From contig JBNMOV010000009.1 of the NCBI GenBank assembly GCA_051275765.1, positions 1 to 27,431 on the forward strand: a stretch of DNA of 27,431 nucleotides, read 5' to 3'. The position numbers were made by a program, and so were the translations under genes. Within the stretch, counting starts at the first letter, position 1. Each line of letters opens with the position of its first letter. Shown here piece after piece: positions 9,472 through 15,165 of the stretch. Source of the DNA: JAHDCE01 sp051275765. GTDB lineage: Bacteria; Bacteroidota; Bacteroidia; Chitinophagales; Saprospiraceae. Below the pieces are notes generated by a model. That model did not search any database, was not told the origin of the DNA, and saw only the letters and a list, made by a program, of their open reading frames with translations.

Positions 9472-9502
9472 TAGATATGGTACATATTATGAATTGATCA
9501 TT

Positions 9503-10963
9503 TCAATACGTTTCATTCACCCATTTTTTTCTTTCCTGCACGACATGCTGTACAGTAGTTTTTACGCCATACTTTTCCTCCAAATGCTTAGCTAAACTAT
9601 CTGCACTAAAAACAGAACGATGTTGTCCACCAGTACAACCATAGGATACCATAAGATGCTCAAATTCTCTTTCCAAATAATTCTCAACGGCCCTATCTAC
9701 AAGGGAATAAGTATTTACTAAGAATTCAGACATTTCCGTTTTTTCCAATAAAAAATCCTGCACAGGTTTATCCCTGCCAGTTTGTGTCTTATAAGGCTCA
9801 AAGCGTCCAGGATTGAGGATATTCCTACAATCGAATACAAATCCTCCACCATTAGCAGAAAGATCTTTAGGAATCCCCTCTCTATATGAAAAAGAAGAAA
9901 TTCTGACGACTAATGAATGATTTTTTGCTTTGGACATATCGAATGTTTTGAATTGTTCAGATTTGGTTAATTGAGATAGAACGGAAATCAAGTAAGGTAT
10001 TTTTATAGGGAGTTCGACAGTGTCAATCCACCATTTGATGTTTTCTAAAGCTAAGGGAATACTTTGTATAAAATAAGGCATCTTTTCTATTAGTCCTCGT
10101 TTTCCATACGCTCCCAAAACCTGTATGAGGCGAATAAAAACATAACCATAGTAGTATTCCTTGAATTCTTTTTTGTCAATGGAGATGAAACGACTAGCAG
10201 ATTCCATATAATACTCTAGTAATTCTTCTCTGACATCACTAGGTATATTCGCTTTGGATTGGAATAATAAAGAAGCTAAATCGTACTGCAATGCTCCTTT
10301 TCTGCCCCCTTGGTAATCAATAAAAAATGGCTCATCTTCTACCAACATGATATTCCTACTTTGGAAATCTCTAAAGAGAAAATAATTTGTATCTGTAGAT
10401 AATAGATAGTTGACTAAGATAGAGAAATCGTCTTCCAATAATTGCTCATCGAAAGAAACATCAGAGACATTGAGGAAGTAGTATTTGAAATAATTCAAAT
10501 CCCACATCATCGACTGCTTATCGAATGCAGATCTAGGATAGGATAGGGAATAATCAATATGCCTTGCCGATTTGATTTGTAATGTAGTCAGCTGATCTAT
10601 GGATTTTTGATACAGGGATTTTAGTTTTTTAGGAAAATTATCTTTCCTTTTTATCTTTTTATTTCTATCCATTAGTGATTCATCACCTAAATCTTCTTGG
10701 AGATAGAATAAGTTATCCTTTGAGATAAAAACTTCGGGTACATTCAGACTTAATTCATTAAAAACCTCAGAATAGTGTATGAATGCCGTATTTTCTTTCT
10801 TATCCTTTCCATAAGCACCAATGACGGTATAATTCGCTCCTTCCATCCTGAAATATCTCCTACCAGATGCAGTATGAGGAAAAGCAGTAATAGTATCTAC
10901 TTTTTCCTTGAAATAAGCTAGGAATAAATCGGATAATTCTTGTATGATTTCTGTTTGGTTCAC
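9503..10963 (-). CDS. AmgK-like amino-sugar kinase fused to RapZ C-terminal domain
   Basis: Two-domain protein of 486 residues, starting with GTG. Residues about 15-330 are a kinase of the aminoglycoside/choline phosphotransferase fold. They show the SGRRYFRM nucleotide-loop motif (33-40), the catalytic loop FRDFQSRN (197-204, Asp199) and the metal-binding segment IDYQGG (215-220, Asp216). This pattern most resembles the cell-wall sugar kinase AmgK (MurNAc/GlcNAc 1-kinase). Residues about 350-486 match the C-terminal domain of RapZ, including FVFDCRNILNPGR, TGRDKPV (395-401) and GCTGGQHRS (442-450), the loop that binds glucosamine-6-phosphate in E. coli RapZ. RapZ's own P-loop ATPase domain is absent; the sugar kinase stands in its place. 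The domains are recognised from family patterns. That the protein links amino-sugar salvage to sensing is inference. The gene stands alone on this strand, with mobile-element debris on both sides. Confidence 0.85.
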   Translation of the reverse strand: MNQTEIIQELSDLFLAYFKEKVDTITAFPHTASGRRYFRMEGANYTVIGAYGKDKKENTAFIHYSEVFNELSLNVPEVFISKDNLFYLQEDLGDESLMDRNKKIKRKDNFPKKLKSLYQKSIDQLTTLQIKSARHIDYSLSYPRSAFDKQSMMWDLNYFKYYFLNVSDVSFDEQLLEDDFSILVNYLLSTDTNYFLFRDFQSRNIMLVEDEPFFIDYQGGRKGALQYDLASLLFQSKANIPSDVREELLEYYMESASRFISIDKKEFKEYYYGYVFIRLIQVLGAYGKRGLIEKMPYFIQSIPLALENIKWWIDTVELPIKIPYLISVLSQLTKSEQFKTFDMSKAKNHSLVVRISSFSYREGIPKDLSANGGGFVFDCRNILNPGRFEPYKTQTGRDKPVQDFLLEKTEMSEFLVNTYSLVDRAVENYLEREFEHLMVSYGCTGGQHRSVFSADSLAKHLEEKYGVKTTVQHVVQERKKWVNETY

Positions 10964-10987
10964 TTTTGTTTTTATTTAGAGTGAACC

Positions 10988-11050
10988 CCTCCTAGTCTCC
11001 CCGAAGAGGAGGGATTATTCTTATTCCTCCTCTTCGGGGAGGCTAGAAGG
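10988..11050. repeat. long GC-rich hairpin repeat upstream of the kinase-RapZ gene
   Basis: The arm at 10992-11012 (CTAGTCTCCCCGAAGAGGAG and one more base) pairs with 11026-11046 over 21 positions, with one G-T wobble and a 13-nt loop. After one mismatch, three more pairs extend the stem. It is far richer in GC than its surroundings. It lies 25 bp upstream of the GTG of the minus-strand gene, so it would sit in or near that gene's promoter or leader. It resembles the palindromic intergenic repeats common in Bacteroidota, but only one copy is in this window. Confidence 0.6.
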
Positions 11051-11073
11051 AGTCTAAAGTCCACAAAAATAAC

Positions 11074-11088
11074 AAGTCCCAAGTATGT
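11074..11088 (+). repeat. solo half-site of the 12153-12227 palindrome
   Basis: AAGTCCCAAGTATGT is identical to bases 12174-12188, the inner part of the left arm of the large palindrome 1.1 kb away, and lies in the same orientation. The two copies bracket the gene remnant and the dead IS3 element. The pairing half is missing here. Confidence 0.6.
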
Positions 11089-11114
11089 AAGTACTTTATC
11101 TAATGTTTTTTAAT

Positions 11115-11315
11115 TCAATCTTCACTCAATTTCTCAAATAATGGAAATAACTCACCAAGTGTATCTCTTTCCCATTGTTCAAACATAAATGAATAATTCT
11201 TAATGTTTCTTTTGAAATGTTCAACCATATATTGCTTTTTAGAAATATCCATACAGCCGACATTGAAGTGTCTACCTTTGATGTGACGAATTATAACAGT
11301 CCTTAAGATGGTATA
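11115..11315 (-). pseudogene. C-terminal remnant of an unrecognised gene
   Basis: The minus strand carries a 66-codon open stretch without a good start codon. It runs from just inside the IS3 border (a stop precedes it at 11316-11318) to TGA at 11115-11117. The residues (for example HIKGRHFNVGCMDISKKQY and MFEQWERDTLGELFPLFEKL) look like real protein, with balanced composition and aromatic and charged residues, not like antisense noise. I do not recognise the family. The most likely reading is the surviving 3' end of a gene truncated when the neighbouring IS3 element landed. Confidence 0.45.
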
Positions 11316-11323
11316 TTAGCATT

Positions 11324-11605
11324 GTGTCAAAGAAATATGAAAATGAATTCAAGGCAATGATAGTAGAGTTGTCAAAGTCTGGAATTAAACCTAAGTAGAT
11401 AACAGAGGATTAGGGATTAGACCCAGAGATGGTTCGTCGTTGGAAAAGAGAATATGCTGCTAAAGCTGGTAATTTTTCTCAAAAGACAAAATTATCTCCA
11501 GAAGTAGAAGAATTGAAAGCCCTGAAAAAGGAATTGAGATTTGTTAAAAAGGAACGTGATATATTAAAAAAGGCGGTAGGCATCTTCTCCAAGAGCGACC
11601 ATTGA
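11324..11605 (+). pseudogene. IS3-family transposase OrfA, two in-frame stops
   Basis: From a GTG the frame reads VSKKYENEFKAMIVELSKSG, the helix-turn-helix start of IS3 OrfA. It is interrupted by TAG at 11396-11398 and again at 11411-11413, then continues GLDPEMVRRWKREYAAK and a leucine-zipper-like coiled coil (EELKALKKELRFVKKERDIL), ending KKAVGIFSKSDH before TGA. The full length of 93 codons is close to normal for the family. The A6G heptamer at 11566-11572, the usual -1 frameshift site between OrfA and OrfB in IS3 elements, is intact and leads into the OrfB frame. The two early stops remove the DNA-binding region, so no functional OrfA is expected. Confidence 0.85.
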
Positions 11606-12118
11606 GGTATAAATTCATTTTGAATCATGAAGATAATTATACAGTCGAGAAGATGTGTAAATGTATGAAAGTGAATTTAAAAGGGAGTTTGTATGTACAA
11701 CAAATTCAAATCATTTATTTCCAATAGCTAATAATGTCTTAGACAAAAATTTCACAAGCACTGAGTTAGGAGGAAAATGGGTTTCTGATATTACTTATAT
11801 TCGGATTGGTGGAAACTGGAACTATCTCACAACAATAATGGATCTTGCAGATAGAAAAATAGTTGGTTGGTCTTTAAGTGAGAATGTGAGAGTAGAAAAG
11901 GGAATTATTGGGACAATGCTGTTGCCGAAAGTTTTTTCAAAACTATTGTACATGAATCGCTTTATCGATTCATGTACAATACCTATTCTCAATTATATGA
12001 CTCAATTGAAGAATATATGAATTGGTATAATAATCAAAGATTACATTCTTCTTTAGGATATCTTTCTCCTCTTGAAATGGAAGTTATAATCAGAAATAAT
12101 TTTAAAATCGCGGCTTGA
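11573..12118 (+). pseudogene. IS3-family transposase OrfB, two deletions, catalytic Asp lost
   Basis: Three pieces of an rve-type DDE transposase lie in three different frames. Piece 1 (about 11573-11680) follows the frameshift site and reads RYKFILNHEDNYTVEKMCK. Piece 2 (about 11680-11898) reads TTNSNHLFPIANN, GGKWVSDITYIR and LADRKIVGWSLSEN; it holds the first catalytic Asp (in WVSDITY). Piece 3 (about 11898-12118) reads GNYWDNAVAESFFKT, holding the catalytic Glu, then YNNQRLHSSLGYLSP and a TGA stop. Compared with the usual length of about 280 residues, some 60 residues are missing at the first junction and about 50 at the second. The second deletion takes out the segment with the middle Asp (HSDRG-type). 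The element is dead. A 119-residue frame can be read across piece 2, but it ends in shifted sequence. Confidence 0.85.
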
Positions 12119-12152
12119 GTAAATTAGTCACATTTTTACTAGGAACTCTAGT

Positions 12153-12227
12153 TCCTCTATTTTTTCAATAATTAAGTCCCAAGTATGTGGCACATACTTG
12201 GGACTTAATTATTGAAAAAATAGAGGA
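12153..12227. repeat. 75-bp near-perfect palindrome downstream of the response regulator
   Basis: Two 37-base arms (12153-12189 and 12191-12227) are exact reverse complements around a single G at 12190. The core is AGTCCCAAGTATGTG-G-CACATACTTGGGACT, with outer parts rich in A and T. A smaller palindrome, AGGAACT-CT-AGTTCCT (12141-12156), overlaps its left edge. It lies 5 bp past the stop of the minus-strand response regulator gene. Transcribed, it would make one very long hairpin and could end that operon, but the stem is mostly AT and lacks the usual T tail arrangement. Confidence 0.85.
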
Positions 12228-12232
12228 GTGTA

Positions 12233-12979
12233 TTAATTAGTTTTTAATCTAAAACCTACACCATGAATATTTTCGATTTTTAATGTTTCATCGGATTTGA
12301 GGTATTTTCTTAATCTGGAAATGAACACATCCAAGCTTCTGCCCATGAAGTAATCATCTTCTCCCCAGATACTTTCTAGAATGAATGAACGTTTCATGAC
12401 CTCATCCTTGTTTTTTGCAAAAAGACGGAGTAAATCTGCCTCTCGCTGTGTAAGGGAACGAGAATCGATTCCTTCCATATGAAGCGTGAGATTGGAATAA
12501 TCAAAATTGTATTCTCCCACTCGATAGCTGGATGGTTCCTCTTGTTGAGTGGTAATTTTACTCCTTTTTAGGAAAATCTCAATTTTAAGAATCAGTTCCT
12601 CAATGCTGAATGGTTTGGTGATATAATCATCTGCACCTATTTTCAAACCGTGAATTTTATCCTCTTTCAAGGATTTAGCAGATAGGAAAATAATAGGAAC
12701 TTCCGTATCATATTTTCGGATTTCCTGTGCTATGGTAAAACCATCTACTTCTGGTAGCATCACATCTAGGATACAAAGATCGAATTTCTCCGTTCTTGCT
12801 TTTTCCATTGCCTCTTTGCCATTTGCACAATGAGTGACGTGATAACCTTGAAGTTCAAGATTGTCCATGGTGACGAAGCCTAGGCTTTCGTCATCTTCGA
12901 CATAAAATAAGTTAGCTTTTTTTTGATCCATGTTTCTCGAATTGTCGAACGTTTGGATGTTTGAATTGTGCATTCGCAT
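12233..12979 (-). CDS. OmpR/RprY-like response regulator
   Basis: DNA-binding response regulator, partner of the kinase encoded just upstream. The receiver domain (about residues 22-137) has the acidic pair Glu28/Asp29, phospho-acceptor Asp72 in LDVMLP, Ser100 and Lys122 in TKPF. The C-terminal winged helix (about 150-248) carries LTQREADLLRLF and the recognition-helix region SLDVFISRLRKYLK and ends in HGVGFRL. The whole resembles Bacteroides RprY. The longest frame begins at 12979, but the ATG at 12931 (17th codon, MDQKKANLFYVEDDE) aligns better with the family and follows a GAGAAAC stretch, so the protein is probably 232 residues. The gene follows the kinase by 90 bp on the same strand and ends at the 75-bp palindrome. 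Confidence 0.95.
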   Translation of the reverse strand: MRMHNSNIQTFDNSRNMDQKKANLFYVEDDESLGFVTMDNLELQGYHVTHCANGKEAMEKARTEKFDLCILDVMLPEVDGFTIAQEIRKYDTEVPIIFLSAKSLKEDKIHGLKIGADDYITKPFSIEELILKIEIFLKRSKITTQQEEPSSYRVGEYNFDYSNLTLHMEGIDSRSLTQREADLLRLFAKNKDEVMKRSFILESIWGEDDYFMGRSLDVFISRLRKYLKSDETLKIENIHGVGFRLKTN

Positions 12980-13069
12980 TGCTTTGGAAATGATAAAATA
13001 ACCAATAAATTTTAGCTTTTACAGATAATGCTGAAAAAACTTTAAACATCTCTTTAATATCCCTTGTAC

Positions 13070-14344
13070 TTACGTAACATTCATTGTGACGCAGAAAGTA
13101 GTGCTTTGGTCAACTTTACTATCAATTTTTATGCTCCAACCATGCGCTTTTATTATATTCTTAACATAAAACAGCCCTAAACCGAAACCTTTTACGTTAT
13201 GAACGTTACCTGTTGGAACTCTGAAGAATTTATCAAATATTTTAGAGGTGTGTTCTTTTGATATACCAATCCCTTCATCTTCTATATATAATTTGAACAC
13301 TTTGCCTTCCTTTACTGTCTTTATTCTAATCACAGGTTTATCCTTACAATACTTCACTGAATTGTCAATAAGATTATACATGATATTAGTGAAATGGAGT
13401 TTGTCAGCTTTAATGACAGGCTCTATAGCAGAGAATTGAGTAGAGATACTTCCTCCCAATTCTTGTACTTTGATACCAGCACTATCTACAATATCTTCTA
13501 TTAATGTATTTAAATCAAGCTCTTCTAAGATTAATTTAAAATTATCCTCTTCCATTTTGGCGACCTGTAATACCTTTTCGACTTGGTTATTGAGCCTTTG
13601 ATTCTGGTCTTTGATGATGCTGGCATATCGTTCCAGTCGTTTATTTCCTTTTATCTGAGGGGCATTCAGGAATACATCCGCAGATACATTGATAGTAGAA
13701 ATAGGTGTCTTGAATTCATGCGTCATATTATTGATAAAATCCTTTTGCATTTCTGAGAGTCGCTTCTGTTTCAAAATGACAAACATGGAATAAATGAAAA
13801 AGAAAATAGCAAAAAGCAGAATCGCTGTGAATACCATAGACATTTGCATTTTATGCAAAATCGTGGCTGATCTTCCTAGAAATTCAATACTAAAATAATA
13901 GATGAATTTATCATCCACATGCTCCGGAAGCTTGGTAATCAATGGACGAGAACCTCCTCCTTCTGCAATCTTACAGAGACCTCCATCCACCATTTCATCT
14001 GTACTACAGTCATAGATTCCATATCTAAAATCTGAGGTGATGGACTGTTTTTCAAAATGCTTATATAAATAATGCTCCAGATTTCCTCGATCGATCTCAT
14101 TATTGAAATTGACAAAATAATAATTGGAATATTTACGTACGATAAGATCCTTGTCAGGAAGGGGAAGACTGTCGAGAGCCGCCAGTTCTTCTGCTGTATC
14201 CCTAAGGGCAATCCTAGCAGAACGGTCAAAAGCGTAATCCTCGGTATCCCATGCATTCCATAACCAATAGGTTTGGACCATGATAATACCAATAATTGCT
14301 AGTGTTCCTAGTAGTATAACCTGCCTTATTGTCTTGTCGTTCAT
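13070..14344 (-). CDS. membrane sensor histidine kinase
   Basis: The protein has 424 residues. Transmembrane helices at about 7-27 and 169-190 frame a periplasmic sensor region of about 140 residues with no recognised domain; it contains two cysteines (113 and 124) that could form a disulfide. The dimerisation/phospho-acceptor helix reads NNMTHEFKTPIST, with His209. The ATPase domain has the N box NIMYNLIDNSVKY (320-332), the G1 box DEGIGIS (356-362) and the G2 box GFGLGL (386-391). It autophosphorylates and passes phosphate to the regulator encoded 90 bp downstream. The pair resembles Bacteroides RprX/RprY. The ATG start gives a normal short cytoplasmic N-terminus. The RNA methyltransferase gene ends 64 bp upstream on the same strand, so the three may be co-transcribed. 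Confidence 0.95.
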   Translation of the reverse strand: MNDKTIRQVILLGTLAIIGIIMVQTYWLWNAWDTEDYAFDRSARIALRDTAEELAALDSLPLPDKDLIVRKYSNYYFVNFNNEIDRGNLEHYLYKHFEKQSITSDFRYGIYDCSTDEMVDGGLCKIAEGGGSRPLITKLPEHVDDKFIYYFSIEFLGRSATILHKMQMSMVFTAILLFAIFFFIYSMFVILKQKRLSEMQKDFINNMTHEFKTPISTINVSADVFLNAPQIKGNKRLERYASIIKDQNQRLNNQVEKVLQVAKMEEDNFKLILEELDLNTLIEDIVDSAGIKVQELGGSISTQFSAIEPVIKADKLHFTNIMYNLIDNSVKYCKDKPVIRIKTVKEGKVFKLYIEDEGIGISKEHTSKIFDKFFRVPTGNVHNVKGFGLGLFYVKNIIKAHGWSIKIDSKVDQSTTFCVTMNVT

Positions 14345-14408
14345 GATATAGATCTACAAGTTAACTGATTTTAAGATAGAATATTAAAAAATACTACCCT
14401 CTCAACTT

Positions 14409-15152
14409 CTAATTCTTCATTACGCCACAAATAATTCCTGCGGCTACTGCTGCATTTAAGGATTCTGCTCCTCCCTGTGAAGGGATGCTGATCCAGTATT
14501 TGATTTTCTCTCTCATCAGTTCAGAAATACCATTGCCTTCATTACCTATTACGACGATACCTTTTTTTTCTTCTTGTTGAAGTTGGAATACATCTTTTCC
14601 TTGCATATCTGCTCCCATTATTTTGGTATCGGGAAATTGTTCGAATAATTGATCTCCGCTGATTTCTATACAATTGACTCGTAAGAATGCACCCATCGAT
14701 GCTTGTACTACTTTTGGATTATAGACATCTACTGTTCCCGCACCTAAAAATACATGATGAATTCCAAACCAATCAGCTATCCTTAAGATAGTGCCTAAAT
14801 TTCCAGGATCTTGTATTCCATCTAGGAAAAGTGATATGGTTTGGCTGATCTCATGATTATTGGTCATCTGAGATATTGGTGATGCAACTAAAAGGACTTC
14901 GTTTGGAGTACTAAGGGTAGAGACTTCTGCCAATTCTTTTTGGCTAACCTCTATTATCAAAGCATTTTCGTTAGAAGAGGGTAGGGCGTTTATCCATTCT
15001 GTAGTGGCGATAATCATTTCCACTTGCATTTTGGGGTGATTTAGAATTTCGTCTACGATTTTAGTGCCTTCTGCAATGAATTTGTTATACCTTTGACGGT
15101 ACTTCTTTCTATGAAGGGAACGGATATACTTTATCTTAGCTTTTGATAGCAT
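14409..15152 (-). CDS. TrmH/SpoU-family RNA 2'-O-methyltransferase
   Basis: Transfers a methyl group from S-adenosylmethionine to a ribose 2'-OH in rRNA or tRNA. The 247-residue protein has an N-terminal substrate-binding domain (about 1-90, basic start KIKYIRSLHRKKYRQRYNKF) and a SPOUT knot domain. Motif 1 is DPGNLGTILR (115-124, with Asn118 and Arg124), motif 2 IGNEGNGIS (202-210) and motif 3 IPSQGGAESLNAAVA (223-237, with Asn233). These are the cofactor-binding and catalytic signatures. The exact target nucleotide cannot be read from sequence; RlmB-like 23S rRNA modification is one option. Its ATG is only 13 bp from the start of divergent tamL. From memory, this neighbourhood is conserved in Bacteroidota. 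Confidence 0.93.
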   Translation of the reverse strand: MLSKAKIKYIRSLHRKKYRQRYNKFIAEGTKIVDEILNHPKMQVEMIIATTEWINALPSSNENALIIEVSQKELAEVSTLSTPNEVLLVASPISQMTNNHEISQTISLFLDGIQDPGNLGTILRIADWFGIHHVFLGAGTVDVYNPKVVQASMGAFLRVNCIEISGDQLFEQFPDTKIMGADMQGKDVFQLQQEEKKGIVVIGNEGNGISELMREKIKYWISIPSQGGAESLNAAVAAGIICGVMKN

Positions 15153-15165
15153 TTTTTGTATAAAA

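Larger units (their letters stand above)
11300..12150 (+). mobile_element. degenerate IS3-family insertion sequence (borders approximate)
   Basis: Contains an IS3-type orfA (11324-11605, two stop codons) and an orfB (about 11573-12118, two internal deletions and frame changes). The ends are only weakly alike: AGTCCTTAAGATGGTATATTA on the left against AGTTCCTAGTAAAAATGTGACTA (minus strand) on the right. Both borders and any target duplication are therefore uncertain. The element cannot make an active transposase. Confidence 0.75.

Noticed and set aside
8151..9502. A tRNA or known structural RNA in the long gap after rpoC
   Set aside because: No tRNA-like T-loop or acceptor pairing and no familiar riboswitch or RNA core was found; only palindromes and repeat arms are visible.
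11661..12020. Frame of 119 codons taken as an intact gene
   Set aside because: Only its middle matches IS3 OrfB; both ends are shifted-frame sequence created by deletions, so it is part of a pseudogene.
13248..14292. Extra frames overlapping the histidine kinase gene
   Set aside because: They overlap a kinase with all catalytic boxes present and have no independent support.
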